From: Diadophis punctatus similis
Lineage: Eukaryota > Chordata > Lepidosauria > Squamata > Dipsadidae
Direction of reading: 5' to 3'
Assembly: GCA_023053685.1 (NCBI GenBank)
Contig: JALIGW010000021.1
Span: 14,683,592-14,747,591 of the forward strand
Length of the DNA: 64,000 nucleotides
Positions 1 through 12,354 of this stretch are shown here, piece by piece; position 1 is the stretch's first letter, and every line of letters starts with the position of its first letter. A program made the position numbers and the translations under genes. Below the pieces are notes generated by a model. It was given only the letters and a program-made list of their open reading frames with translations, was not told where the DNA came from and made no database searches.

Positions 1-25
1 CTTGGCTTCTGAGCAGCTTGCACTG

Positions 26-280
26 GAGCTGTGGTGGTGCAGTGGTTAAACTGCAGTATTTCAGGCTAACTCTGCCCACTGCCAGGAGTTTGACCCTGAC
101 CAGCTCAAGGTTGACTCGGCCTTCCATCCTTCCAAGGTCTCTAAAATAAGAACCCAGATTGCTGAGGGCAAGATGCTGACTCTGCAAACCGCTTAGAAGG
201 GGCTGTAAAGAACTGTGAAGTGTGAACTGTGAAGAACTGTGAAGCAACAGCAAGTGCTATTGCTGTTGCTATTGCTATTT
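26..280 (+). repeat. tRNA-derived SINE (Sauria type)
   Basis: The head has an A box (GGTGGTGCAGTGG) and a B-box-like GTTTGACCCTGA. The tail matches other copies in the window (AACCGCTTAGAAGGGGCTGT...) and ends in GCTATTGCTATT, typical of squamate Sauria SINEs, whose 3' end comes from Bov-B. Confidence 0.8.
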
Positions 281-299
281 CGAACACTGTGTCTCAACC

Positions 300-350
300 T
301 GGATAGCCTTGGGATGTGTGGACTTCAATTCCCAGAATTCCCCAGGCAAC
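300..350. repeat. half copy of a palindromic hAT MITE
   Basis: It carries GTGTGGACTTCAATTCCCAG followed by AATTCC, as in the left half of complete copies such as 24026-24151. The right half is missing. Confidence 0.5.
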
Positions 351-670
351 TGATCAAATCAATCAACCTTAAAGGAAATCAACCCCGTTTGTCCTTTGGA
401 AAGACAGATGCAGAAGCTGAAGCTCAACTACTTTGGCCAGCTAATGAGACGAGAAGACTCCTGGGAGAAGAGCCTGAAGATGGGAAAGATGGAAGGAGAG
501 AAGAGAAGAGAAGGGGCCGTCAGAGGAGGAGATAGTTAGATGGTGTCATTGACGCAATGGACATGAATTTGGGGAAACTCTGGGAGACGGTGGAGGTCAG
601 GGGGGCCTAGCCTGCTGTGGTCCATGGGGTTGTGTAGATTCAGACATGGCCTAGCAACTGAACAACAACC
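351..670 (+). repeat. Bov-B LINE 3' fragment, copy 1
   Basis: The sequence matches the 3' end of Bov-B (RTE clade): AAGGAAATCAACCC, CTACTTTGGCCAGCTAATG, GGTTAGATGGTGTC-like and ...GCAACTGAACAACAACC at the end. The remnant ORF2 C-terminus is broken. It is 5' truncated. Confidence 0.85.
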
Positions 671-1422
<752 letters not shown>

Positions 1423-1425
1423 CTA

Positions 1426-1692
1426 CAGGCAGACCTCGAGTTACGGCCAACATTTCTGTCGCTAAGCGAGACAGTGGTTAAGGGAGTCCAGCTTCCCTCC
1501 TTGACGTTGCTGGTGGGAAGTTGGCTGGGAGGTCACAAATTGTGATCCCGTGATCCCAGGACACCACAACTGCTGTAGATACGTGCCAGTTGCCACGCTT
1601 TTATCGTACAACCGAGGGAATGCTGCAGTGGTTGTGTGAAAAACGATTGTGTCACTTTTTTCAGTGCTGTTATAACTCTGAGCAGTTGCTGA
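1426..1692. repeat. degenerate 'CGACTTAC' MITE
   Basis: This is a decayed copy of the about 390-bp family seen at 16893, 28025 and 60345, with ACCTCGAGTTACGGCC, TGCTGGTGGGAAG and ACGTGCCAGTTGCC. Confidence 0.7.
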
Positions 1693-1694
1693 AC

Positions 1695-1849
1695 CAGAGG
1701 TCTTCAAACTTGGCGACTTTAAGACTTGTGGACTTCAACTCCCAGAATTCTCCAGCCAGCATAGCTCCATCACTGGAGGCATAGCTGGCTGGAGAATTCT
1801 GGGAGTTGAAGTCCACAAGTCTTAAAGTTGCCAAGTTTGGGGACCCCTG
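1695..1849. mobile_element. palindromic hAT MITE (CAGGGGTCCCCAAAC type)
   Basis: Two arms of about 65 bp form an inverted repeat: CTTTAAGACTTGTGGACTTC and, reversed, GAAGTCCACAAGTCTTAAAG. Flanking octamers TGCTGAAC and TGCTAAAT look like an aged 8-bp target duplication. Confidence 0.8.
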
Positions 1850-1857
1850 TGCTAAAT

Positions 1858-2815
1858 GAATGGCTTTAACTCTGTACAGAAGACGCTTTTGCAATTCTAT
1901 TAGAAAGATAAGATTTCTGGTACGTTAAAAAATAGATGACGACCAGAAAAGCACAGAGATTTTAGGATTAAAGTTGCTGCAAGTAATCAATGTTGCATTT
2001 ACATCTCAGTAAATATCAATTAAATGAGGCATATTCTCAGGGAAGTGGTGGCTATATGCTTATAGTGCAATAAGCACCCAGTTGCAATATGATTTAAAAA
2101 CAGCTCAACGAGATAACTTAAGCGAAGGATATTGCCAGATTACAAATCTACACAATCAAAATATTTTTCTATGAGGCTGAGTGGGCCCTGACTCGGGACA
2201 AAGCCTGATCCCAACTTGAAACATTTTTTTACGGTAGAAAACCCAAGATGATATATAAGATGCCTATGATAGTTCATACTGGAGACACACTAACCACGGC
2301 TATTTGAAAGGGCCGCTACGACAACATCCAATGGGTGTTTGGACAAGGAGTGCCACCCAACCCCCCCATCATCCTCTTAAATTGCTCACTCAGTTCCAGA
2401 ACTTTCCTGGGAATGGACTCTGCATCATCTTGAGATGAAGTTCTCAAGCAAAGTCCTTCAGGAGCAGAAGTAAGTTGAAATTAGCCAGAAGGAAAAGGGG
2501 GACATGGTTTCATTGCAGTCCTTGATCATTTCCTTAGTTAAAGAAACAGATCAGTCTTTCTTTCTTTTAAATAAACAAGAGAAAGAGGGCTGCCCAGTAA
2601 GAACGGAGTCCTATTCCTTCCAGGTCCCTCACTGAGGAACTGAGAACATGTCAGAATAGGGAATCTCTGGCGTGACCTGGTGCAGGACAGACGATTCCTG
2701 AAGCATCAGAAAGACGTACAGCCTCCACACAACCTCAGGTCTGACCCAGAGCCCTCAGCCTTTTAAAGCATCAGGAACAACTTAGTGCGTTATAAAACCT
2801 AACATTTGGAGCTAA
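1858..2815. other. intron 3 sequence, no recognised element
   Basis: This is mixed-composition intron 3 DNA. I see no gene or known repeat. Confidence 0.6.
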
Positions 2816-2985
2816 CAGAATAGCACAGAAGAACAGAGCTGGAAGCGACCTTGGAGGTCTTCTAGTCCAGCCCCCTGCTGAAGCAGGAAACCTTATACCA
2901 TTCCAGACAAGTGGCTGTCCAGTCTCTTCTTAAAGGCCTCCAGGGTTGGGAGCACCCATCAACGTCTGAAGCTGTTCCTCTCCTT
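2816..2985 (-). repeat. CR1 LINE 3' fragment
   Basis: It is the reverse complement of the family's 3' end: GAGCTGGAAGCGACCTTGGA, GGTCTTCTAGTCCAG and GGCTGTCCAGTCTCTTCTTA. Confidence 0.8.
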
Positions 2986-3354
2986 TAGAAATAAAAATTA
3001 AAACGAAGGACCTGAAATAACTACCCTTGCCAATGTCGAAAAGGAATGCTTTCAATCTGCAAGCTCCTGATCTAAAACCAGACCCAACAGGAAAGGAGGG
3101 AAAATATCACAGAAATAGAAAAACCAAGGTGAAGCTAAGATGTGAGTGGGGGAGGGTAAATCATCTGGATGCAAGCAGGTACTATTAGGAGAGGGAACTG
3201 CCCTTTTTTTCCAATGCCAAAACTTTCTAAGTGCTCCAAGACTGTAATCGGAGTAGATGGATCCATTACCCAGATTCTGCAAGCAAGTGCAAGGCAAGAA
3301 ACAACCACCATGTAGAACTTACTGAATATATTCAACAAAATAACATCCTAATTT

Positions 3355-3560
3355 AGGGCCAGTTTGGCGCAGTGGTAAAAGGCACTTGCCTAGAAACCAG
3401 GAGGCTGTGAGTTCTAGTTTCACTTCGGCGTGAAGGCACCTGGGTGACCTATGGCCAGCCACCTTCTCTCAGCCCTGGGAAGCAAGCAAGGGCAAACCCC
3501 TTCCAAAACCTGGCCAAGAAAACTACAGGCGTCAAAGACACAAGTAAATACATAAATAAA
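3355..3560 (+). repeat. tRNA-derived SINE (second type)
   Basis: It has an A box (TTGGCGCAGTGG), a degenerate B box (TGAGTTCTAGTTTC) and a 3' part with CAAACCCCTTCCAAAACCTG and GGCCAAGAAAACT. Related copies are on the minus strand at 48580 and 52670. Confidence 0.7.
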
Positions 3561-3905
3561 ACTTAAGGGTGTATAAACGGTCTTTATAATATTTCGGTGG
3601 ACCAGTTCTCATCTAAAATAAAGAGGTTGGATGCTTTCCAGGTTTGGCATGGACTTCTGATCCATCCACCAATTTTGTGCAAGTGTGAAAATACAAGCTG
3701 GGCTTTCATTCTGCCGGATTCTCATTCTCTTGCTATCAATATTTTCATCAGCCGTGGTCCCCCACTGATCTTCAGACCCCCCTTTTCCTTCAGACTTATG
3801 GCTTCATTCTCCATGAAAGCTAGAACAGATCCCTTCAAATAAGGAGGGCCACCTTCCAAACTACTGCAACATTGGTCTTGTTATTTTAACGCCCCAACTT
3901 GGCTA

Positions 3906-4486
<581 letters not shown>

Positions 4487-5519
4487 TTGACCCACTGTCT
4501 AGCCACTCTATGGTGTTTTTCTGGATTCAGCTGGTTTCGCTTCTTCAAATAAGTAGTGTGGCCATAAGAAGAATTACAGAAAGAACGCAGGACATGGAGA
4601 AATTTGAATCTGAACATCTTGGAATACCGATCATTTGTTAGGCATGGTGGGTAAATTTTAGCGAAGTATGGCTAAGAATCTGAACAAGTCGCAGACTGCA
4701 TGATTAAACAAACAGAGAATATAAATATAGTTATAGAGATGCACAGTGGGAATTTCAACGGAAAAAGGGGATGACATTTACTTTGAATGTTATATTCAGA
4801 GAAAATTGGCATAAGATGTTTTATCCTCCGCATATTTACTGTAGACCTTTACTTCTAAAATGAAACTCGTTTTCTTCCAACTTCTTGGAAATATAAGAAG
4901 CCGTCGGATTTTATTTCATATGTGGTGGCAAATAGAATATTGGAAAATGGAATGAATTTTGGAAGTTAAACTCCCAGGGCAATACCCCTCTAAGATATTT
5001 TTTTTTAATTAAGTTTTACCATGCCTTACATCCCATCCAAATATACTGAACTGGCACTGTGTATGTCAGCAGCTGCAAATAATTACATGCCTTTTGTCGG
5101 AAAAGACTTTTGATTCCTTCTAGGGAAGAACAGCTAACTAAATTGTGCCTCCATGTCTTTAAAAAAAACCACTTTATTTTTTAAAAAGTAAACCTGACAC
5201 AGAATTTAATTTTAACTGAAAACCATACCTATTGTACACAACAATCTTTTATCTAGAATTTGGGTTTCAGAGTTCATTTTTTAACTTCTTGTATAATTTA
5301 TACTAGCGGTGGTATGCATCATTTACTACTTATAATATTCTTTTAGTGATTACAATAATGTTAACAAGTATTTCTTTAGTTTAAAGCTTAACATGGATGC
5401 GCGGAATTTGACTAGAAAATAGATATGAAATATTTCATGAGTTTCTAATGCTGCTTTAAATCTATTTGCTTCGTGGTTTTTCAAACTTGATACTAGATAG
5501 TAAGTAATAGCACCACTTT
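4487..5519. other. AT-rich intron 2 sequence
   Basis: AT-rich intron with no gene or repeat family that I recognise. Confidence 0.6.
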
Positions 5520-6236
5520 ATACTGCTCCAGCGAGGCCATACTTTTATGAATATTGTGGTGACCACAACACAGAAAGGGTGCCGAGACCCTAGAAAGTGT
5601 GCAGAGAAGAGCAGCAAAGATGATTAGAGGTCTGGAGCCTAATGGGACTAGGTAAGTCTAGCTTAAAAAAGAGAAAGCTTAGAGGAGACATGAGAGCCAT
5701 CTACCAATACTTGAGCCATCTACCAATACAGAGAGAAGAGGGGGTCAATTTATTCAATTTCAGTTTTTAAGAAGAGATTGGACAACCATTTCTCTGAAAT
5801 AGTATAGGGCAGTGATGACGAACCTGTGGCACGCGGAGCCATATCTGCTGGCACGTGAGCCGTTGCTCTAGCTCAGCTCCAGCGCGTATGTGCACGCCGG
5901 CCAGCTGATTTTCTGCTCACGCAGAGGCTCTGGGAGGGCGTTTTTTCAGATTCCGGAGGGCCTCGGGGGGGGGCAAGAAATGGGCCTACCGGAAGTCGGG
6001 AAACAGGAGCGGGGGAGCAGGGGGGGGTCATGCATCCATGCGGGGGGAAACACAGGTGGGGCACACGCATGTGCAGGGGGGGCATTGAATTATGGGTGTG
6101 GGCACGCTCACGCATACTTTCAGCACCCGAGGGGAAAAAGGTTTGCCATAACTGGTATAGGGTCTTTTGCCTGACCTTGGGGTTGGACTAGAAGACCTCC
6201 AAGATCCCTTCCAGCTCTGCTATTCTAATTCTATTC
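5520..6236 (+). repeat. CR1 LINE 3' end split by a hAT element
   Basis: The CR1 C-terminal coding remnant and 3' end (CAGAGAAGAGCAGCAAAGAT, AGATTGGACAACCATTT) breaks at 5809 and resumes at 6155 (GGTCTTTTGCCTGACCTTGG ... GAAGACCTCCAAGATCCC). The octamer GTATAGGG is present on both sides of the interruption. Confidence 0.85.
5810..6154. mobile_element. non-autonomous hAT element with exact TSD
   Basis: This 345-bp element has termini CAGTGATGACGAACC and GGTTTGCCATAACTG. It is flanked by the exact octamer GTATAGGG (5802-5809 and 6155-6162). The interior is GC- and CpG-rich with no transposase frame. Confidence 0.9.
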
Positions 6237-6261
6237 TCTAAAGAACCTGAGGGCAATGAGT

Positions 6262-6310
6262 GGAAGCTCATCAGATGGAGATTCAATGTGGAAATAAGGA
6301 GGAATTTAAC
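6262..6310 (+). repeat. CR1 internal fragment
   Basis: GGAAGCTCATCAGATGGAGA followed by ATAAGGAGGAATTTAAC matches the plus-strand coding region of the copy at 40080. Confidence 0.6.
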
Positions 6311-6384
6311 AGAATAACAGAGTAACAGATGGGACCTTGGAGGTCTTCTAGTCTAACCCCCTGCCCAGGCAGGAGACCCTATGC

Positions 6385-6908
6385 ACGTGGTGGCGAACCT
6401 ATGGCACGCGTGCCAGAGGTGGCACGCGGAGCCATAGAAGCTGGCACGCGAGGGTTCCCACCGGCAAACCGGAAGTGCGAAAAAACGCACTTCCGGTTTG
6501 CCGGTGTGCTGTTTTTTGCACTCCGGAGGGTTCAGGGAAGCTCCCTGAAGCTCCGGAATGCAAAAAACTACAAAACGGACAAACCAGAAGTGCACTTTTC
6601 CGCACTTCCGGTTTGTCCGTTTTGTAGTTTTTTGCATTCCGGAGCTTCAGGGAGCTTCCCTGAACCCTCCGGAGTGCAAAAAACAGCATACCGGCAAACC
6701 GGAAGTGCGTTTTTTCGCACTTCCGGTTTGCCGGTTTCGTCGTTCCAGGCTCCAGTAAGCCTTTGTGTGGGGGTGGGGGGTGTGCGCATGCGCAGGGGGC
6801 AGCATGGGGGGGTGTTGTGTGCATGCGTGGGGGGGAGGGAATGGGTGTGGGTATGCGAGCGCCCCCCCCTTTTTTGGCACGCGAGCCGAAAAAGGTTCGC
6901 CACCACTG
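6385..6908. mobile_element. hAT element with a large internal palindrome
   Basis: This 524-bp element is flanked by the exact octamer CCCTATGC (6377-6384, 6909-6916). The right end GGTTCGCCACCACTG is intact and the left end has a small change (ACGTGGTGGCGAACC). The centre (about 6460-6740) is a near-perfect palindrome built from smaller hairpins. Confidence 0.9.
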
Positions 6909-7042
6909 CCCTATGCTATTTCAGACAAACGGCTATCCAGTCTCTTCTTAAAATACTCCAGGGATGGAGCACTCACAACTTCTGAAGGCAACTTCTGTTC
7001 CACTGGTTAGTTGTTCTCGTTGCTAGGAAATTTCTCCTTAAG

Positions 7043-7430
7043 AATGCCGCATACCTCCCTACGACCGGTCAGGGCCCACAGAGTCGGCCTCCTCCAGGTC
7101 CCATCGACCAAACAATGTCGGTTGGTGGGGCCGAGGGGGAGGGCCTTCTCTGTGGGAGCTCCCTCCCTGTGGAACCAGCTTCCCCCGGAGATCAGGACTA
7201 TCCCCACCCTGCTGGCCTTCCGGAAAGCAATAAAAACTTGGCTCTTCCGGCAGGCGGGGTGAAAGCGAGACGATACTCTTTTAACTTTTGTATGTTTTTA
7301 ATTATTGTATTTTATTGTATTTTATATTGCTGTAATGGATCCGAATATGTTGTGAGCCGCCCAGAGTCCCTAGGGAGTTGGGCGGCATACAAATCCATTT
7401 AATTAAATTAAATTAATTAAATTAAATTAA
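7043..7430 (+). repeat. L2-like LINE 3' end
   Basis: The ORF2 C-terminal remnant includes AFSVGAPSLWNQLPPEIRTI and FRKAIKTWLF. The 3' part reads GTGAGCCGCCCAGAGTCCCT, then GGCGGCATACAAATCC and a TTAAATTAA-rich tail. It lies inside the CR1 copy. The family assignment is by motif only. Confidence 0.7.
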
Positions 7431-7482
7431 TTCCAGGTTGCTTCTCTCCTGGATTAGTTTCCATGATATTGGAATATTCATT

Positions 7483-7655
7483 GTCAGGAATATTCCTGAT
7501 GGTGAGAACAATTAATCAATAGAGCAGCTTGCCTGCTGGAGTTGTGGGTGGTCCATTACTGGAGGTCTTCAAGAAAAGATTGGACAACCAATCCGCATTG
7601 GTCAGGGGGTTAGACTAGAAGACCTCCAAGGCCCCTTCTGGCTCTATGATTCCAA
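7483..7655 (+). repeat. CR1 LINE 3' fragment
   Basis: It carries GGTGAGAACAATTAATCAAT, AAAAGATTGGACAACCA and GGGGGTTAGACTAGAAGACC in plus orientation. Confidence 0.8.
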
Positions 7656-9550
7656 GTTAACTAAGACCATTGGTTGAACGCTTCATTAGACAATCAGGCC
7701 TAAGTAAATCTCACAAATGTTGGTTCCCCTAAATGGATTCTTTATAATACACACAGTACTTTCCTGGTTTTTGCAACATTAAGGTCCAAAAATATTCTTT
7801 GTTGCATCCCACAACCTAGCAATCAAATTAATATTTCTTATTCACTGACATTAATTCAGGTTTTCAATCACATCCTTTCCCCATAGAAGTACTCATACAT
7901 GCATACTCTGACCATCAATATTACCACAAACATTCCTTGTATATTCATTATCCATAAATATATTACACACCCACTCCATGTAACACATTTATATGTTAAT
8001 ATTTTGCTGGTTACACAATCAGCACCTGCTGCCTTACTATTTTTCATCATCTTCACAGCATTTATTAATTCTTTTTATCACTTTTCTTTTTCTTGGGCAG
8101 AATATTTATAACTTTTGTTTTTATTCTTTTCTTCGGCACTTCAATATCCTTCCACTGCAAACCTTTTAATATATTCCTTCACTCCATTTTCACCCCAGAT
8201 CATATGATGTCTCCTTAATTTTTAACTCCATTCCTGCCTTCATGTTCTCACCCTCTTAAAGCCATTCAATTCCCCTCAAAATCACCCTCTACTTCTTTTA
8301 ATCCTCCCTGTTCTTTGCAATTATCTTTTCTCTATACATGTTACACAAATCTTCCTTTTAATCTTGCTTTTTTTTATTATTGCAGCAAACTTCACTCACA
8401 TCATGCATTTTTTTTATCTGCAGCCTTTTGTGTCTCCGTTCCACCCTACATATTTTTTTTTTCATTTTCTTCATTAACAACTTTTCACTAGCAGTCTAAC
8501 ACAATTATTTTCACCCCAGCTTCCACATCCCTTTTCCATTCATTCAGGGGAAGATTAATCTATCTTCTAGTACTTTTTCTGAATAAGATTCATATTTTCC
8601 CTCCCTGCTATTATTTTACTTTCAGTTTAGTTTCTTTCTCTTCTTCTCCCAGGTCTGTTTCCACCACCACCAAGTCTACTCTTGACACTACCAAAATAAA
8701 CAGTATGTCTATGGAGATTCTCAGTCATCCGGGTTATGGATGTCCCAAAGGTGCTTTTTCAAGAGGCCATTGGACTTCGTTTTTTCTTGAAGAGGTTTCG
8801 CTTCTCATCCAAGAAGCCTCTTCAGTTCTGACTAACAGTTCAATTCTTCAGTCCAGAAATGAAGAAGTTTCTTGGATGAGAAGCGAAACGTCTTCAAGGA
8901 AAAACAAAGATAAGTCCAGTTGCCTCTTGAAAAAGCACCTTTGGGACCAAAATATAGTTTATCCCAAATTCAAACTCTTTCCTGAGTTTGCATCCTTCAC
9001 TAATCATCTCCTCTCTTTCATATTAAACAAATCAGTCAAGATTTTTGATTCTCTCCGTTTCTATCTGCAGCGATGAACTGACTTTTGCTTAAAAGACGTA
9101 TTCAGAACAGATTTCCTCAGCCGATACAACCAGCGTTCTCATTCTCTCCAAGTGTCCCCGTTCCATTTTCTGTATTCTCATCTCGTCCCCAGCCATCCGT
9201 TCACGTTCTTTAAATGAATCATCTTCCCTCCAAATTGCATTCCTTCGGCATACTGCTCAATTTCCCTCCCAAAGTCATTCCTAAGTTCTTCCACAATTTA
9301 AGTTCGCTGAAGCATAACATGCAACTATCCCCAAGCTTCGCATCCCTACCTGCGATAATCATGATGACACCAAATGACCCTTTCTAACATATATTTCATC
9401 CTTTTTGTTCGTGAATTAAAATGACTCCTTCCCTCCTCTCTGCCTATATTCACCAGCTCCTCTCTACAAAATCAGCTATCTGTGTAGTGCAATCTCTTTG
9501 TTTAAGGGCAAAATTGTAAAACACAGCGTCTTCGTTAAAAATGCCAGACG
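7656..9550 (-). repeat. probable decayed LINE, minus strand
   Basis: Minus-strand reading near 8035-7990 gives MKNSKAAGADCVTSKIL, resembling the motif before the RT fingers in non-LTR elements (K..G.D.i..e.l). Upstream, near 9350, it gives IIAGRDAKLGD, resembling the endonuclease GDFNA/KLG region. The order endonuclease then RT is correct for a minus-strand element. Frames are heavily broken. A MITE (8710-8951) interrupts it. Some of the span may be plain intron. Confidence 0.4.
8710..8951 (+). mobile_element. 'GATTCTCAGTCATCC' MITE, copy 1
   Basis: An inverted-repeat element: TCCCAAAGGTGCTTTTTCAA near the left and TTGAAAAAGCACCTTTGGGA at the right, with GCTTCTCATCCAAGAAGC inside. Only the left end has the extra GGAGATTCTCAGTCATCC arm. 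Confidence 0.8.
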
Positions 9551-10663
9551 CAGAAATTCGAGGCAAACTTTTAAAATAATAATAATAATAATTTTAAAAA
9601 ACTCCCTCCAAACTTTGTGGCATTAGAATGACTAGGGAAAAAATAACTGCCCCAAGGAAAGCCCTTGTGTTGTTGTTTAAATAAAAGGCAGACGATAAAT
9701 TTGACAGTTTTACCATTTGCAAATGCAGAAAGCAAAAGGAGGAAGAATTCTAATACAGTCCTACACAAAGATAGAGGAGAAAGAAAACCTTTTTAAACCT
9801 CTTTTATTAATAGAAGGTTTGACATAATTGGTTTTCACAAATCCAGCAATGAATATACTTCATATACTCCATTTGCAGGATCATTAAATTGTTTGCTTAG
9901 CGTAGTTATTATTCTAAAGCCCAATTATTCACTTTTGATCATTTTATTTTTATAAACAGGTGTAGTCACCTAATTATTTTCTTTTCAAAGCATATTTATG
10001 TATTATAATATATACTGTAGTAGATTAAATGCATTGTTTTGGAAACCGTCTTTGGAATTTTTGCTTGAAAAAGATTAAAAATGAAGTTTCATTTTTAGGA
10101 TTGGATGATTAGATCTGTTCTTATAGAAATATTGTGTATTTTCGTTTTTGCTGTTAGGCATGCATACTGCATTTTTAATGTTTAAGTTTAAAGTTAGAGT
10201 AAGAGGACATTTTGTTATATAATTCTAATGCTATTATATTTCTGATGTTTAGGTTTAAACTTAGAATATGAGGTCATTTTGTTATATAATTCTAATGCTA
10301 CTTTATCTAATATTTTATATATGACTTTTTTGTGCTTTTAATTCAGAGCAAGAGGTTATTTCTACTATATATATATATATTTGTATCTACTTTAGAAAAT
10401 AGGAAGTCTTTTTTTGTCATTTTTAACTTTTTCCCCTTTTTGATTCCCTTTTCTCTAAATTTCCCCTTTTTGTTATTTTGCATTCTCTCTCCTCTGAAAC
10501 TTAATAAAGTTGAGTATTACCATACGGTACACAAAGACATATATCTCTGTGTGATATTAATATAGTCATTTGACATTCTTTTATAACCCCTGTATGCTCT
10601 CTGAAAATGCTGTGCAAACAGTAACAAAGTAAGCCATAATTTATATTCCCAAAGTAGAAACCA
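9551..10663. other. AT-rich intron 2 with a short tandem duplication
   Basis: AT-rich intron. The only structure I see is a 67-bp-period duplication (10203 and 10270) sharing CATTTTGTTATATAATTCTA, and a short (TA)n run near 10366. Confidence 0.6.
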
Positions 10664-11021
10664 ACATGTCCCAAAGGTGCCTTTTCAGGAGGCAACTGGA
10701 CTTCCTTGTTTTTTCTTTGAAGATGTTTCACTTCTCATCCAAGAAGCTTCTTCAGTTCTGTCTGGATGGTGGGGAATGGAAGGATTTATATTCCTTGCAG
10801 ACAGCTGGTCATTTGCATTTTGCAAATCTAATTTTGCAAATGAAAAGCTGTCTGCAAGGAATATAAATCCTTCCATTCCCCCACTATCCTGTCAGAGCTG
10901 AAGAAGCTTCTTGGGTCAGAACCGAAATGTCTTCAAAACAAAAAACAAGAAAGTCCAGTTGCCTCCTGAAAAAAGCACCTTTGGGACAACCATCACCTGG
11001 ATGACTGAGAATCTCTACAGA
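10664..11021 (-). mobile_element. 'GATTCTCAGTCATCC' MITE, copy 2
   Basis: Inverted repeat with ends TCCCAAAGGTGCCTTTTC and AAAAGCACCTTTGGGAC. The extension CTGGATGACTGAGAATCTC is on the right end only, so it is minus oriented. The core (10773-10883) is a second palindrome: GGAAGGATTTATATTCCTTG and its reverse complement. Confidence 0.8.
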
Positions 11022-11450
11022 TTTTTAGAAACCAACCTCAATTTATTTAGGAGATTATTGACAATCAAGGCAGGACCCCATGCAGTGATATTCTGAGAAG
11101 GAAGATTACAAAACTCAAAATCTTCCGGCTCTAAACAGCTGTTGGAATTGGTTCTCGGTTCACTTCTTGGCCTGTTGGCTGAGACCAAGCGTGTTATCGG
11201 TACGGCAGAATGTTTCATCTTCTAAACAAAACAGATGTTTTGCTTCGGGCTGCTCTGTGTAGCAACCTCACATCTGATGTGTCCTTTCAGGCGAAGTGGT
11301 TTTTCTTCTCTTGAACGTTCCTGTCTGGGAAAGCTGAAGATAGAGGACCAAGGGTGTCTCTTCTGCTATTAATTTTAGTGGCTCAGGTGATCTGCAGAGC
11401 TTTAGAACAAAACAGCTGGCATTTTAGAAAAGACATTCTGGGTCTCATTC
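11022..11450. other. intron 2 sequence, nothing recognised
   Basis: No gene or repeat recognised in this stretch. Confidence 0.6.
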
Positions 11451-11602
11451 AGTAGTGGGTTCTAAATGCTTTTGCTAGGGTTAGTAGTGGGTTCTAAATG
11501 CATGCGCAGAAGCATCCTGGGCAGATGGCCAGAGCCTCCTGCTGCTGCCGCTACCTGTTCACAGAACCGGGCCGAACTGGGAGCAACTCACCGCTGGTCT
11601 CA
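11451..11602. repeat. short duplication and hAT remnant
   Basis: TTAGTAGTGGGTTCTAAATG-like sequence occurs twice 30 bp apart (11452, 11482). It is followed by GCATGCGCAGAAGC and CAGAACCGGGCCGAACTGG, resembling the Ac-type hAT family at 56421. Confidence 0.5.
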
Positions 11603-11744
11603 TTGTTCTCCTACACATGATGACTATGGAGATTCTCAGTCATCCAGGTCATGGTTGTCCCAAAGGTGCTTTTTCAAAAGGCAACTGGACTCGACTTTGT
11701 TTTTCCTTGAAGACGTTTCGCTTCTCATTCAAGAAGCTTCTTCA

Positions 11745-11966
11745 GTTGAGGAGGAGGAGGAGGAAGGAGGAGGAGGAGGAGGAGGAGGAGGAGGAGGAGG
11801 AGAAGGAGAAGGAGAAGGAGAAGGAGGAGAAGGAGAAGGAGAAGGAGAAGGAGAAGGAGGAGGAGAAGAAGAAGAAGAAGAAGAAGAAGAAGAAGAAGAA
11901 GAAGAAGAAGAAGAAGAAGAAGAAGAAGAAGAAGAAGAAGAAGAAGAAGAAGAAGAAGAAGAAGAA
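11745..11966. repeat. (GGA)n/(GAA)n microsatellite
   Basis: GGA repeats grade through GGAGAA to about 33 GAA units. The tract is pure purine on the plus strand. Poly-Glu, poly-Lys and poly-Leu frames on both strands are repeat artefacts. Confidence 0.97.
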
Positions 11967-11984
11967 ATAGTAGTAGTAGTAGTA

Positions 11985-12123
11985 CCATGTTCCCCCCCCC
12001 CCAAATAAGACATCCCCTGATAATAAGTCCAATCGGGCTTTTGAGTGCATGGCAATAAGGCCAAGCGCTTATTTCAGGGTTCAAAAAAATATAAGGCAGG
12101 ATCTTATTTGGGGGGAAACATGG
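11985..12123. mobile_element. palindromic TA-flanked MITE inside (TAG)n
   Basis: Ends are CCATGTTCCCCCCCCCCC and GGGGGGAAACATGG, with AAATAAGACATCCCC and GGCAGGATCTTATTT inside. (TAG)n continues on both sides, so a TA duplication is possible but cannot be proved. Confidence 0.7.
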
Positions 12124-12354
12124 TAGTAGTAGTAGTGAATACGTTTTTTTGGATGAAAAGTCAAATGTCTTCAAGGAAAAACGAAGTCCAGTTGCCTACT
12201 GATAAAGCACCTTTGGATCCTACTCATTATGTTCTCGTCTAATTGTCCTGGAAGGTTACCTAGTGGTGATGCTGTGTGTTTCTCTGTGTTTGTTGTGCAA
12301 GGCTCTTAGGAGAAGTTCTACCTGAATGTAATATTTATTGACTTATTTAAGCAA

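Larger units (their letters stand above)
6311..7482 (-). repeat. CR1 LINE 3' fragment with two nested insertions
   Basis: The reverse-complement CR1 3' end is interrupted by a hAT element (6385-6908) and by an L2-like LINE (7043-7430). The CR1 pieces 6311-6384, 6909-7042 and 7431-7482 read on continuously. Confidence 0.85.
11620..12219 (+). mobile_element. 'GATTCTCAGTCATCC' MITE, copy 3, with internal arrays
   Basis: The left arm (11620-11744) carries GAGATTCTCAGTCATCCAG and TCCCAAAGGTGCTTTTTC. The right arm (about 12150-12219) carries AAATGTCTTCAAGGAAAAAC and AAAGCACCTTTGGA. The interior has been replaced or expanded by a GGA/GAA microsatellite, a (TAG)n run and another MITE. Confidence 0.8.

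Noticed and set aside
6329..6985. 218-codon frame and similar frames on the other strand
   Set aside because: They arise from the palindrome inside the hAT element, and the two strands give nearly the same peptide.
11725..12174. Long poly-Leu, poly-Glu and poly-Ser reading frames
   Set aside because: They are translations of the GGA/GAA microsatellite in different frames and not genes.
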